Assembly (NCBI RefSeq): GCF_029504575.1
Contig: NZ_JAQFII010000001.1
Location: 5,649,001 to 5,713,000 of the forward strand
Origin: Streptomyces sp. SPB162
Lineage (GTDB): Bacteria > Actinomycetota > Actinomycetes > Streptomycetales > Streptomycetaceae
Direction: 5' to 3'
DNA length: 64,000 nt
Of the stretch, positions 17,212 through 28,438 are shown one piece after another; position 1 is the first letter of the stretch; every line of letters starts with the position of its first letter. Made by a program: the position numbers and the translations under genes. The notes under the pieces are model-generated. The model searched no databases and was not told where the DNA came from. It saw only the letters and a program-made list of their open reading frames with translations.

Positions 17212-18672
17212 GTGGGCGGCACACAGGACAAGCAGCCCAACGCGCAGCTGAACTCGTGGTTCGTGCGCAGTGGCTGGTCGAAGGGTGAGTTGGCCCGGCA
17301 GGTCAACCGCAGGGCGCGGCAGATGGGCGCACACCACATCAGCACCGACACCTCCCGGGTGCGGCGCTGGCTCGACGGCGAGCAGCCGCGCGAGCCGATT
17401 CCGCGCATCATGTCCGAGCTGTTCTCCGAGCGGTTCGGCTGCGTGGTCCCGGTCGAGGACCTGGGACTGCGGTCGGCGCACCAGTCACCGTCGGAATCGG
17501 GCGTGGACCTGCCCTGGGCCGGCCCCCAGACGGTCCAGCTGATCAACGAGTTCTCCCGCAGCGACCTGATGCTCGGCCGCCGCGGCTTCCTCGGGGCCTC
17601 GTTGGCCCTCTCCGCGGGCCCGGCTCTCGTCGAGCCGATGCAGCGCTGGCTGGTGCCGCCCTCGCTCGGCGGCTTCCCGCCGCCGGTCACCGGCGCGCCC
17701 CGGGACACCGGCAACCGGCCGAACCGGCTGTCCGAGCCCGAACTGCAGCTGCTGGAGACCACCACGGTGATGTTCCGCACCTGGGACAGCCAGTGCGGTG
17801 GCGGGCTGCGCCGCAAGGCGGTCGTCGGCCAGCTACACGAGGTGACCGACCTGCTGCAGGAGTCGCACCCGGAAGCGGTCGCCACGCGGCTCTACCGCGT
17901 CACCGGGGACCTCGCGGCGCTGGCCGGCTGGATGAGCTACGACGTCGGGCTGCAGCCCACCGCGCAGAAGTACTTCGTGCTCGCCCTGCACGCCGCCAAG
18001 GAGGCAGCCGACCGTCCGCTGGGCGCGTTCATCCTCTCCAGCATGAGCCGCCAGATGATCCACCTGAACCGTCCGGACGACGCGCTGGAACTCATCCACC
18101 TCGCCCAGTACGGCAGCCGGGACACGGCCACCGCCACCACCCAGGCGATGCTGCACGCCGTCGAGGCCCGCGCCTACGCCAGCATGGGCCAGGTCAGCAA
18201 GTGCCACCGGGCCGTGCGGATGGCCGAGGACTCGTTCACCGACGCCCGCGCGGACGATGACCCGGACTGGATCAGCTTCTTCAACGAGGCCGAGCTGAAC
18301 GCGGAGAACGCCCACTCCTACCGCGACCTCGCCTACGTCGCCGGCCGCAGCTCCACCTACGCCTCGCTCGCCCACCCCGTGATGGAGCGGGCGGTCGAGC
18401 TCTTCGGCCAGGACCCCGTCCACCAGCGGGCGTACGCCCTCAACCTCATCGGCATGGCCACCGTCCACCTCCTCGAGCGGAACCCGGAGCAGGCCGCCGA
18501 CATGACGCACAAGGCCATCTCCGTGGCCAGAAAAGTACGCTCGGAACGGGTGAACACCCGGATCCGCAAGACCGCCGGCACCGCGATGCGCGACTTCGGA
18601 GACATCGCCGAGGTCATCGACCTCTCCGAGCGGCTGGCGGTCGAGCTCCCGGAAGTGGCCGAAACCGCATAG
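17212..18672 (+). CDS. nsdA: NsdA, negative regulator of differentiation
   Basis: NsdA represses sporulation and antibiotic synthesis in S. coelicolor. The 486-aa protein carries the family start region NSWFVRSGWSKGELARQVNR, then HHISTDTSRVRRWLDGEQPR, which resembles an HTH. The helical C-terminal half has TPR-like repeats (for example MLHAVEARAYASMGQVSKCH). GTG 17212 is chosen because GATGGGGG lies upstream and the protein then starts close to the known form. A hydrophobic stretch near 120-140 (GFLGASLALSAGPALVEP) looks like a twin-arginine-type segment but is internal. Confidence 0.9.
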   Translation: MGGTQDKQPNAQLNSWFVRSGWSKGELARQVNRRARQMGAHHISTDTSRVRRWLDGEQPREPIPRIMSELFSERFGCVVPVEDLGLRSAHQSPSESGVDLPWAGPQTVQLINEFSRSDLMLGRRGFLGASLALSAGPALVEPMQRWLVPPSLGGFPPPVTGAPRDTGNRPNRLSEPELQLLETTTVMFRTWDSQCGGGLRRKAVVGQLHEVTDLLQESHPEAVATRLYRVTGDLAALAGWMSYDVGLQPTAQKYFVLALHAAKEAADRPLGAFILSSMSRQMIHLNRPDDALELIHLAQYGSRDTATATTQAMLHAVEARAYASMGQVSKCHRAVRMAEDSFTDARADDDPDWISFFNEAELNAENAHSYRDLAYVAGRSSTYASLAHPVMERAVELFGQDPVHQRAYALNLIGMATVHLLERNPEQAADMTHKAISVARKVRSERVNTRIRKTAGTAMRDFGDIAEVIDLSERLAVELPEVAETA

Positions 18673-18812
18673 TCGGCGGCCCCCTCAGACCCCGGCCGCG
18701 GCAGTCCACCCGATCAGCTCGACTCGGCTCCCCCACGCCAGGTCAACCGGGTGGCTCCGCGGCCGGTCCCGTATACGGCGCCCGCGCCTGCCGGTGAGCG
18801 GTTCATCTTCAC

Positions 18813-18848
18813 GTAACACATGGGACTTCTTCGTCACCGCGTCGAAAC
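18813..18848 (+). promoter_or_regulatory. candidate GlnR box upstream of amtB
   Basis: GTCAC (18833-18837), six bases, then GAAAC (18844-18848) matches one half of the GlnR site pattern GTnAC-n6-GAAAC. A preceding GTAAC (18813-18817) plus six bases and a poor GACTT form a possible second half, but the two a-boxes are 20 rather than 22 bases apart. GlnR controls amtB-glnK-glnD in Streptomyces, so the site is expected here. Confidence 0.5.
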
Positions 18849-18950
18849 ACCCTGCGGCATCGGGCGAAACCCGACTGGGACAACCTCTGGGCGATAACCG
18901 GCCCACCCAGCACGGTCCCGCAGGGCCGCTCGGATGACGAGGAGACGCCG

Positions 18951-20638
<1,688 letters not shown>

Positions 20639-20696
20639 ACCCGGCCCCGCCCAGGCGGACCGGATCTTGCGACAAGCGCCCAGCGCTGGAGCACAC

Positions 20697-23178
20697 GTGA
20701 CGGAAAACGTCGAAGCGACAGCTCACGACGGAACCGAAGCCGGCACCCCCGAGGGTCCCGGCGGCTACGCGGCGGCCCGGCTGCGCCTCCTCAACGAGGA
20801 GACGCGGTCCGGGCCGCCGCGCCGTTCCGCCCTGTCGAAACTCACCGACGACTGGCTGGCGGGGCTCGCCGCGGGCGCGGCGGGGGAGACCGGCACCGCC
20901 GGATACGCCCTGGTCGCCGTCGGCGGCTACGGGCGCGGCGAACTGTCTCCACGCAGCGACCTCGACCTGCTGCTCCTCTACGACCCCTCCGTCGCCAAGG
21001 AGCGGGTCTCCGCGCTCGCCGACCGGATCTGGTACCCGGTCTGGGACCTGGGGCTGGATCTGGACCACTCGGTCCGCACCACCGCCGAGGCCCGTGCGAC
21101 GGCCGCCGAGGACCTCAAGGTCCAGCTCGGGCTGCTCGACGCCCGGCACATCGCGGGCGACCCGTCCCTCACCGCCGCCCTGCGCACGGCCACCCTGGCC
21201 GACTGGCGCAACCAGGCCCCCAAGCGGCTGCCCGCCCTGCACGAGCTGTGCCAGGAACGGGCGGAGCGCCAGGGGGAGCTCTCCTACCTCCTGGAACCCG
21301 ACCTCAAGGAGGCTAGGGGCGGGCTGCGCGACGCCACCGCGCTGCGCGCCGTCGCCGCGTCCTGGCTCGCCGACGCCCCCCGCGAAGGCCTGGAGGACGC
21401 CCGCACCCGGCTGCTGAACGCCCGCGACGCCCTGCACCTGGTCACCGGCCGCTCCACCGACCGGCTCGCCCTCCAGGAACAGGACCAGGTCGCCGAAGCC
21501 CTCGGCCTACTCGACGCCGACGCCCTGCTGCGCCAGGTCTACGAGGCCGCCCGGACCATCAGCTACGCGGCCGACGTCACCTGGCGCGAGGTCGGCCGCG
21601 TGCTGCGCTCCCGCGAGGCGCGCCCGCGCCGCCGCGGTCTCCTCGGCATCGGCCGATCCGGCCCCGCCGCCGCTCCCGCCGAGCGCACCCCGCTCGCCGA
21701 GGGAGTCGTCGAGCAGGAGGGCGAGGCCGTCCTGGCGCTGGCCGCGAAGCCCGAACGCGACCCCGTACTGCCGCTGCGCGCCGCCGCCGCGGCCGCGCAG
21801 GCCGGGCTGCCGCTGAGCCTGCACGCGGTGCGCCGGCTGGCCGCCGCCGCCCGGCCCCTGCCGGTGCCGTGGCCGGCCGAGGCCCGCGAACAACTGCTCA
21901 CGCTGCTCGGCGCGGGCGAGGCCACCGTCCAGGTCTGGGAGGCGCTGGAGGCCGAAGGGCTCATCACGCGGCTGCTGCCGGACTGGGAACGGGTCCGCTG
22001 CCGTCCGCAGCGCAACGCCGTCCACCGCTGGACGGTCGACCGGCACCTCGTCGAGACGGCGGTGCGCGCCTCCGGTCTCACCCGCCGCGTCGGCCGCCCC
22101 GACCTGCTGCTGATGGCTGCCCTCCTGCACGACATCGGCAAGGGCTGGCCGGGCGACCACAGCGAGGCCGGCGAGGTCATCGCGCGCGATGTCGCCGTCC
22201 GCCTCGGGTTCGACCCCGCCGACGTGGACACGCTGGCGCTGCTCGTCCGCCACCACCTGCTGCTCATCGAGACCGCGACCCGCCGCGACCTCGACGACCC
22301 GGTGACCGTGAAGGGCGTCGCCGACGTGGTGCGCGACAGCGGCACGCTGGAGCTGTTGCACGCGCTGACCGAGGCCGACGCGCTCGCCACCGGCCCCGCC
22401 GCGTGGAGCAACTGGCGCGCCTCGCTCCTGGCCGACCTGGTCAAACGCGTCGCGGAACTGCTCGCGGGCGGCGAGGTGCCGGAGCAGGGCCGCCGCCGAG
22501 ACGACGGCCGAGGAGGAACGCCTCGCCGTCGAGGCCGCCCGCACCGGCGGCCCGGTGCTCGCCCTCCATGCCCACGCGGAACCAGACCCCGAGGGTGGCG
22601 ATGACAGCACCCCCGAGCGGCTGGGCGTCGAGCTGCTGCTCGCCGTCCCGGATCTGCCCGGGCTGCTCGCCCAGGCCGCCGGCGTGCTCGCCCTGCACCG
22701 GCTCACCGTGCGCGCCGCCGACCTGCGGTCCGTCGACCCGATCGGGGAGGGGCCGGTGACGCTGCTCAACTGGCGGGTCTCGGCCGAGTACGGGGCGCTG
22801 CCGGAGGCCACCCGGCTCCGCGCCGACCTGGGGCGGGCCTTCGACGGCTCGCTCGACATCGAGGCCCGGCTCGCCGAACGCGAGGCGGCCTACCCGCGCC
22901 GCCGCGCGCTCGCCGCGCCGCCGCCCCGGGTGACGGTCGCCGCGGGCAGCTCCCAGGTGGCCACGGTCATCGAGGTCCGCGCCCAGGACGCCCCCGGGCT
23001 GCTGCACCGGATCGGCTACGCCCTGGCCGCGACGGGGGTGGACGTGCGGTCCGCCCACATCAGCACGCTCGGCGCCAACGCGGTCGACGCGTTCTACGTC
23101 GTCGGCGCGGACGGCGCTCCGCTGGGCGAAGTACGGGCGGCGGAGGTCGCCCGCGAGGTGGAGCGGGCGCTGCGCTGA
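20697..23178 (+). pseudogene. glnD: [protein-PII] nucleotidyltransferase GlnD, frameshifted in this sequence
   Basis: GlnD senses glutamine and modifies GlnK. From GTG 20697 the frame encodes the nucleotidyltransferase domain (GGYGRGELSPRSDLDLLL, about 75-92) and the HD domain (LLHDIGKGWPGDHSEAGE, about 476-493). At GGG 22487-22489 it shifts into an arginine-rich tail that stops at 22604. The +1 frame continues as AAAETTAEEERLAVEAARTG into two ACT domains and stops at 23178. Removing one G joins the halves into about 826 aa, the normal length. As given, the ACT glutamine sensors are lost. Whether this is a real mutation or a sequence error is unresolved. Confidence 0.85.
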
Positions 23179-23194
23179 GCCGTACGGTCGTCCG

Positions 23195-23228
23195 TCGCCG
23201 GGCAGGCTCAATCCCGCCTGCCCGGCGA
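23195..23228 (+). terminator. 13-bp stem-loop between glnD and ffh
   Basis: CGCCGGGCAGGC (23196-23207) pairs perfectly with GCCTGCCCGGCG (23216-23227), plus one outer T-A pair, around an 8-base loop. It likely ends the amtB-glnK-glnD transcript. Confidence 0.75.
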
Positions 23229-23299
23229 TGGAGGGCACACCAGCGGATACCCTGGGGGACGACTACCGCCAACCCCTGACGCGAGGACCCGCAACCACC

Positions 23300-24841
23300 G
23301 TGTTCGATACCCTCTCCGATCGCCTTGCAGCGACGTTCAAGAACCTCCGGGGCAAGGGCCGCCTCTCCGAGGCGGACATCGACGCCACCGCGCGCGAGAT
23401 CCGTATCGCCCTGCTGGAAGCGGACGTCGCGCTCCCGGTGGTCCGTGCGTTCATCAAGCAGGTCAAGGAGCGGGCTTCCGGCCTTGAGGTCTCGCAGGCG
23501 CTGAACCCGGCGCAGCAGGTCATCAAGATCGTCAACGAGGAGCTCGTCGGCATCCTCGGCGGCGAGACCCGCAGGGTCCGCTTCGCCAAGCAGCCGCCGA
23601 CCGTGATCATGCTCGCGGGTCTGCAGGGTGCCGGTAAGACCACCCTCGCCGGAAAGCTCGGCCTCTGGCTCAAGAGCCAGGGCCACGCCCCGCTGCTCGT
23701 CGCCTGCGACCTCCAGCGTCCGAACGCCGTGACCCAGCTCTCCGTCGTCGCGGAGCGCGCGGGCGTCGCGGTCTTCGCGCCCGAGGCGGGCAACGGCGTC
23801 GGCGACCCGGTCAAGGTCGCCCAGGACTCCATCGAGTTCGCGAAGTCCAAGCAGTACGACGTGGTCATCGTCGACACCGCCGGCCGGCTGGGTGTCGACG
23901 AGGAGCTGATGCGGCAGGCCGCCGACATCCGTGACGCGGTCAGCCCGGACGAGATCCTCTTCGTCGTCGACGCGATGATCGGCCAGGACGCGGTCAACAC
24001 CGCCGAGGCGTTCCGCGACGGCGTCGGCTTCGACGGTGTGGTGCTCTCCAAGCTCGACGGTGACGCCCGCGGTGGCGCCGCGCTCTCCATCGCGCACGTG
24101 ACCGGCAAGCAGATCATGTTCGCCTCCAACGGCGAGAAGCTCGACGAGTTCGACACCTTCCACCCGGACCGGATGGCGTCCCGCATCCTCGGCATGGGCG
24201 ACATGCTCAGCCTGATCGAGAAGGCCGAACAGACCTTCTCCCAGGCCGAGGCCCAGAAGATGGCCGAGAAACTGGCCAAGGGTCCGAAGGAGTTCACGCT
24301 CGACGACTTCCTGTCCCAGATGGAGCAGGTCCGCAAGATGGGCTCCATCTCCAAGCTGCTCGGCATGCTGCCGGGCATGGGGCAGATCAAGGACCAGATC
24401 GCCAATCTGGACGAGCGCGACGTGGACCGCACCGCCGCCATCATCAAGTCGATGACCCCGGCCGAGCGCCAGGACCCGACGATCCTCAACGGGTCGCGCC
24501 GGGCCCGCGTCGCCAAGGGTTCCGGCACCGAGGTCAGCGCCGTCAAGAACCTGGTCGAGCGCTTCTTCGAGGCCCGCAAGATGATGTCGCGGATGGCCCA
24601 GGGCGGCGGCATGCCCGGTATGCCGGGGATGCCCGGCATGGGTGGCAGCGGCAAGAAGAAGAAGCAGGTCAAGCAAGCCAAGGGCAAGCAGCGCAGCGGC
24701 AACCCGATGAAGCGCAAGGCGGAGGAGGCGGCCGAGGCCGCCCGCCGTGCCGAGCAGGCCGACAACCCCTTCGGCGCGGCCGCCGCTCCTGAGGCGCAGA
24801 ACTTCGAACTCCCCGACGAGTTCAAGAAGTTCATGGGCTGA
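23300..24841 (+). CDS. ffh: signal recognition particle protein Ffh
   Basis: Ffh binds 4.5S RNA and hydrophobic signal sequences and delivers ribosomes to FtsY. The 513-aa product starts at GTG 23300 (MFDTLSDRLAATFKNLRGKG). Its G domain shows GLQGAGKTT (about 106-114), DTAGRLGVDEEL and SKLDGDARGG, and the M domain has the Met-rich helices EFTLDDFLSQMEQVRKMGSI and KMMSRMAQGGG. The C-terminus carries a GMPGMPGMPGM repeat and a Lys-rich tail typical of Streptomyces. An upstream in-frame ATG at 23228 would add 24 unlikely residues. Confidence 0.96.
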   Translation: MFDTLSDRLAATFKNLRGKGRLSEADIDATAREIRIALLEADVALPVVRAFIKQVKERASGLEVSQALNPAQQVIKIVNEELVGILGGETRRVRFAKQPPTVIMLAGLQGAGKTTLAGKLGLWLKSQGHAPLLVACDLQRPNAVTQLSVVAERAGVAVFAPEAGNGVGDPVKVAQDSIEFAKSKQYDVVIVDTAGRLGVDEELMRQAADIRDAVSPDEILFVVDAMIGQDAVNTAEAFRDGVGFDGVVLSKLDGDARGGAALSIAHVTGKQIMFASNGEKLDEFDTFHPDRMASRILGMGDMLSLIEKAEQTFSQAEAQKMAEKLAKGPKEFTLDDFLSQMEQVRKMGSISKLLGMLPGMGQIKDQIANLDERDVDRTAAIIKSMTPAERQDPTILNGSRRARVAKGSGTEVSAVKNLVERFFEARKMMSRMAQGGGMPGMPGMPGMGGSGKKKKQVKQAKGKQRSGNPMKRKAEEAAEAARRAEQADNPFGAAAAPEAQNFELPDEFKKFMG

Positions 24842-24860
24842 CGCCTCTCACACCAACGGT

Positions 24861-24892
24861 CGGAGAACGCCCCCAGCCGGGGGCGTTCTCCG
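24861..24892 (+). terminator. 14-bp terminator hairpin after ffh
   Basis: CGGAGAACGCCCCC (24861-24874) pairs perfectly with GGGGGCGTTCTCCG (24879-24892) around a 4-base loop, immediately after the ffh stop. Confidence 0.85.
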
Positions 24893-24918
24893 CGTCCGGG
24901 GCATGATGGGATGGCGCC

Positions 24919-25434
24919 ATGCGCGTATCCATCCGAGAACCCCGTCCGGGCGACGCCGACGCGTACGCCACGGCCGTCCTGCGGTCCGCCGACCACCTGA
25001 GCCCGTGGAACCCGGTCGATCCGGACGGCTTCCACGAACTGCTGCGCCGCCAGGGCCCGTCGTTGCGCACCTTCCTGATCCTCAACGACGAGGACGGCGG
25101 CATCGTCGGCAAGGTCAACGTCGCGAACATCGTCCGGGCCCGGTTCCGCAACGGCGTTCTCGGCTACGACAGCTACCTGCCGTACGCGGGCACCGGCCGG
25201 ATGACCGAGGGCCTGCGGCAGGTCGTAGACCGCTGCTTCACCAGCTATCCCGACGGTCTCGGGCTGCACCGGCTGGAGATCAACGTGCAGCCGGACAACG
25301 GCCGCTCCCTCGCCATGGCCAAGCGGCTCGGCTTCCGCCACGAGGGCTTCTCGCCGCGCATGCTCTACCTGAACGACGACTGGCGCGACCACGAGCGCTT
25401 CGCCCTCACCGCCGAGGAGTGGCCCGGAGCCTGA
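24919..25434 (+). CDS. GNAT-family N-acetyltransferase (RimJ/RimL type)
   Basis: The 171-aa protein fits the acetyl-CoA-dependent GNAT fold of the RimJ/RimL group. It begins VSIREPRPGDADAYA and has VGKVNVANIVRARFRNGVLG, the acetyl-CoA loop region AGTGRMTEGLRQVVDRCF, and LHRLEINVQPDNGRSLAMA followed by KRLGFRHEG. Such enzymes acetylate N-termini of ribosomal proteins or small amines; the substrate is unknown. There is no clear ribosome binding site. A TGGGAT box 6 bases upstream hints at a leaderless message. Confidence 0.9.
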   Translation: MRVSIREPRPGDADAYATAVLRSADHLSPWNPVDPDGFHELLRRQGPSLRTFLILNDEDGGIVGKVNVANIVRARFRNGVLGYDSYLPYAGTGRMTEGLRQVVDRCFTSYPDGLGLHRLEINVQPDNGRSLAMAKRLGFRHEGFSPRMLYLNDDWRDHERFALTAEEWPGA

Positions 25435-25545
25435 CGGGCCCGGGAGCCGTGCGTCGTGTCCATCTCCTGCTGCTCCTGGCCGAAGCCCTTCACGGCGCAA
25501 CGGAAGTCGGCGGCGTGGTCGCGGCCCACTCGCGGAACGTACGGC

Positions 25546-27237
25546 CTATCCCTGGTCGGCCACGGGGCTCGCCGCGGGACTTGCCCCAGGGCTTGTCAGG
25601 GGACCTTCCACGGGGATCGTCGGGGGAACCGCCACGGCGGGATCCGCCGTGGGGCTCGTCGCGGGAGCGGCCGGGGTGTCCGTCGCGGCGGTGTCGACGG
25701 GCCAGCCCGGCGGCCGGCCGATGGCCGTGACGGTCGGCTGGAACTCCGCGAGCGTCGGGACGAACAGGGGAGATCCCCAGGTGCGCTGTGCCAGGGCGCG
25801 CATCGGGTCCATGATCCCGGTCGCCGTCTGCTGCTCCGTCTCGGCGTCCGGGTGGTCACACCAGACGTGCAGCGCCGCACCCCGGTTGCGCGTCGGGTCG
25901 GTGAGGGTGGCACCGGCCTGGAAGAGGTCGGTGTTCCAGGTCTCGTACATGTACTTGGTGTCGGGTTTGCTGCCGCCGTACACGTAGTACGTCGGGGTCC
26001 AGCTGGAGTTCATGACGGTGTGGCCCGCGGTGACGAGCTGCTGCGGTGTGAGGCCGTGGTTGAACCAGTGGTCGACGGTGATGTCGGTGTTCACGGCGAT
26101 CGTGCCGTCACCCGCCTTGATGCCGTCGTTCCACATCCGCATCGTCCTGCCGCCGGCCCGGACTATCGCGTCGGCCCAGTTGATGAAGCCGTAGTAGGTG
26201 TCCTTGGCGGTGGCTGCGGCCCCGTAGTGGTCGTGGGCGTAGCCGAGGAGCTGCGGGTAGTCCGCGTAGTTGGTGACGTACTCGTCCGCGCCCAGGTGCC
26301 AGTACCCGGCGGGGAACAGCGGCAGGTACTCGGTGATCAGGTCTTCGATGAGGCGGTAGGCCGCCGGGTTGGACAGGTCGATGTACTGGTTGCTGGGGGT
26401 GCCCGCGCTGTTGGTGAGCCGCAGCTCGGGGTGGGCGGTCAGCGTCGTGTTCATGTGACCCGGCACGTCGATCTCGGGCACGACGGTGACGTGGTAGCGG
26501 GCGGCGAGCGCGATGAGGTCGGTGATCTCCCGCTTCGAGTAGTGCTCGGCGGAGGTGACCTCGGGGTGGCTCGCGCTCTCCAACCGGAAGCCGTAGGTGT
26601 CGGACAGGTGCAGATGGAAGTAGTTCATCTTCAGATAGGCGAGGTCCCTGATCTGGCCCTGCAGAAAGGGCACGGTGAAGTACTTGCGCCCTACGTCGAC
26701 CATCAGCCCGCGCTCGGGCTTGGCGGGCCAGTCGCGGGCCGTCCCGGCGGGGATGGTGAGGGACTGCTTGAGGAGCTGGAGCACCGTACGGGTGCCGTAG
26801 AAGGCCCCGGCGTCGGTCCGCGCCTGGACGGTGACGTAGGGGGCGACGGTGAGGGCGTAGCCCTCGGCGCCGAGGGCGGTGTCCGTCGAGCCGAGCGTGA
26901 GGAAGAGGTCTCCCGCCCGCACGTCGGAGACCGGACCGCTGACGTGGCCGACGGCCCTTCCGGCGAACTGCGTCAGATCGTCGGCGAAGACCTGCCCGGT
27001 GGTGTCGAGCTCGGACGCGTACGCGCTGTCGGTGACGACCCGGCCGGCGGGGCCGAAGGTGTACGCGCCGCTGCCCGCGGTCCACTGCTGGAGGGCGGGG
27101 ATGGTGCGCGGCGCGGCGTCGGCGGCGTGCGCCGGCGCCTCCGCGAGCGGCACGGCGAGGGCGAGCAGCAGGCCGAGCAGCGCACCGAGAGCGGCGCCGG
27201 GCCCAGGGGAGAAGCGAGCGTGAGGGGAGGACCGCAT
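25546..27237 (-). CDS. secreted beta-N-acetylhexosaminidase (GH20)
   Basis: The 563-aa enzyme should cleave terminal N-acetylglucosamine from chitin oligomers or glycans outside the cell. It has a signal peptide (hydrophobic stretch about 15-35, cleavage near AHA-AD), a GH20b-like N-terminal domain, then the barrel with KPERGLMVDVGRKYFTV and MNYFHLHLSDTYGFRLE. The catalytic Asp-Glu pair is in WHLGADEY. The C-terminus is a Pro/Ala/Thr-rich tail. AGGAG lies about 9 bases upstream on the minus strand. No clear DasR site was found; ATCGTACGAT at 27275-27284 is a small palindrome in its promoter region. Confidence 0.93.
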   Translation of the reverse strand: MRSSPHARFSPGPGAALGALLGLLLALAVPLAEAPAHAADAAPRTIPALQQWTAGSGAYTFGPAGRVVTDSAYASELDTTGQVFADDLTQFAGRAVGHVSGPVSDVRAGDLFLTLGSTDTALGAEGYALTVAPYVTVQARTDAGAFYGTRTVLQLLKQSLTIPAGTARDWPAKPERGLMVDVGRKYFTVPFLQGQIRDLAYLKMNYFHLHLSDTYGFRLESASHPEVTSAEHYSKREITDLIALAARYHVTVVPEIDVPGHMNTTLTAHPELRLTNSAGTPSNQYIDLSNPAAYRLIEDLITEYLPLFPAGYWHLGADEYVTNYADYPQLLGYAHDHYGAAATAKDTYYGFINWADAIVRAGGRTMRMWNDGIKAGDGTIAVNTDITVDHWFNHGLTPQQLVTAGHTVMNSSWTPTYYVYGGSKPDTKYMYETWNTDLFQAGATLTDPTRNRGAALHVWCDHPDAETEQQTATGIMDPMRALAQRTWGSPLFVPTLAEFQPTVTAIGRPPGWPVDTAATDTPAAPATSPTADPAVAVPPTIPVEGPLTSPGASPAASPVADQG

Positions 27238-27404
27238 GGTCGAGAACTCCTGCCTGGGTGCCGGTTTTGACCTGATCGTACGATTTACTCCGGAAACGGC
27301 GCGAGCGGCGGCGGCATCGGAGTGGGCGTGCGCTGGGTCGGACGCGGGCAGGTCAGGCGGGCGCGAGGTCGCGCGCGGGCAGGGCAGGCATGCGCTGAAT
27401 GGGG

Positions 27405-27437
27405 GCGCTGAGTGGGACGGGCGCTGAGTGGGACGGG
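27405..27437. repeat. tandem GCGCTGAGTGGGACGGG repeat
   Basis: Two copies of the 17-base unit overlap by one base (27405-27421 and 27421-27437), with degenerate copies on both sides. They lie in the short gap between the hexosaminidase and methyltransferase genes. No function is evident. Confidence 0.6.
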
Positions 27438-27460
27438 TTCCGGGTGGGACGGGCGCCGGG

Positions 27461-28285
27461 TCAGACGCGGGCGACCACGTACCGGAAGACGTTCTCCATC
27501 CGCACCGTCCCGTCGGACCGCTGGTACGGATGCAGCGCCTCGGCCAGTTCCTTCTCCACCTGGTGCTCGTCGGTGGCCTCCGCGGCCGAGTCGAACAGGC
27601 CGGTGGAGAGCAGTCCGCGGACCGCGCTGTCCATGTCCGGGTAGCCGAAGGGGCAGGCCACCCGGCCGGAGCCGTCCGGACGCAGCCCGGCGTCCCGGGC
27701 CAGCTCCTCCAGGTCGTCGCGCCCGCTCAACCGGCTCCTGACCGGGTGCCCGCGCGGTTCCGCCGGCCGTGCCGCGACACACAGCACGCGGTAGGTGGCG
27801 CACCGCTCGGACGGGCCCCAGCCGGCCAGCACCACGGGACTGCCGCGCTCCGTGAGCCGGGCCGCCTCCTGCAGTTCGGGCCGCAGTTCGGCGCAGGGCG
27901 ACGCCGGATCCAGCGCCGTCACCATCGTGAACGGCGCACCCTTGCGGTCCGCCGGGCGCTCGGGTCCGCCGATCCGTAACGCGGCGCGGGTGTGGCGCCG
28001 GGTCGGCGCGCCCCACTGCGGTTCGGGGAGCAGCCGTTCCCGGGCCAGCGCGAGCCGTCGTTCGTCGCCGTCGCAGCCGGTGACGGTCGCCCCGCGGGCC
28101 GAGGCCATCAGCAGCGCGAGACCCGATCCGCAGTCGAGCCCGAGCAGGCGGGTGGAGGGGCCGACGTCGAGCCGGTCGTACACGGCGTCGTAGAGCGGTA
28201 CGAGCATCCGCTCCTGTATCTCGGCCCAGTCCCGCGCCCTGCGGTCGGCGCGCGTCCTGGATCCGCGAACGAGCGTGGTGGTCAT
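27461..28285 (-). CDS. class I SAM-dependent methyltransferase-like protein
   Basis: A 274-aa protein starts MTTTLVRGSRTRADRRARDW at ATG 28285. It has a Rossmann glycine-rich motif I, LLGLDCGSGLALLMASARGA, an acidic motif II (VTGCDGDERRLALARE) and a later FTMVTALDP strand. This is a plausible small-molecule methyltransferase; the substrate is unknown. The central part (ELQEAARLTERGSPVVLAGW) is consistent with the fold. A similar gene next to proS is familiar from Streptomyces. It is divergent from proS. Confidence 0.8.
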   Translation of the reverse strand: MTTTLVRGSRTRADRRARDWAEIQERMLVPLYDAVYDRLDVGPSTRLLGLDCGSGLALLMASARGATVTGCDGDERRLALARERLLPEPQWGAPTRRHTRAALRIGGPERPADRKGAPFTMVTALDPASPCAELRPELQEAARLTERGSPVVLAGWGPSERCATYRVLCVAARPAEPRGHPVRSRLSGRDDLEELARDAGLRPDGSGRVACPFGYPDMDSAVRGLLSTGLFDSAAEATDEHQVEKELAEALHPYQRSDGTVRMENVFRYVVARV

Positions 28286-28425
28286 CGGAGCCGCCCCAAT
28301 CAGCCGAGTCGCCGTCCTGGTGTGCCCCCCGGGTGCTTCGTGCATGTCCCCGAAAGCCAGACAACTCCGGTTTTGCGCTCCCGTCCAGAGGGCGGCCCGA
28401 TTCACGTCCGACGGTCATCGCCCCG

Positions 28426-28431
28426 TAACAT
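28426..28431 (+). promoter_or_regulatory. -10 box TAACAT for a probably leaderless proS transcript
   Basis: TAACAT ends seven bases before the proS ATG (28439), so transcription would begin at or next to the start codon. No ribosome binding site is present between them. The best -35, TTCACG at 28401, has a long 19-base spacer. Confidence 0.4.
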
Positions 28432-28438
28432 CGGCGGC

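Noticed and set aside
18673-18950. tRNA or small RNA gene in the nsdA-amtB gap
   Set aside because: No cloverleaf or conserved RNA pattern could be drawn; only GlnR-like elements are supportable.
22487-22500. programmed ribosomal frameshift in glnD
   Set aside because: No slippery heptamer or downstream pseudoknot is obvious, and the same G-run change occurs in unrelated genes, favouring a sequence error.
25456-27270. 604-codon plus-strand frame
   Set aside because: Antisense to the GH20 hexosaminidase, which has a signal peptide and catalytic Asp-Glu; the plus frame is Gly/Val/Arg filler.
27275-27284. ATCGTACGAT palindrome as a DasR site for the hexosaminidase
   Set aside because: It does not match the DasR consensus as I know it (ACTGGTCTAGACCAGT type).
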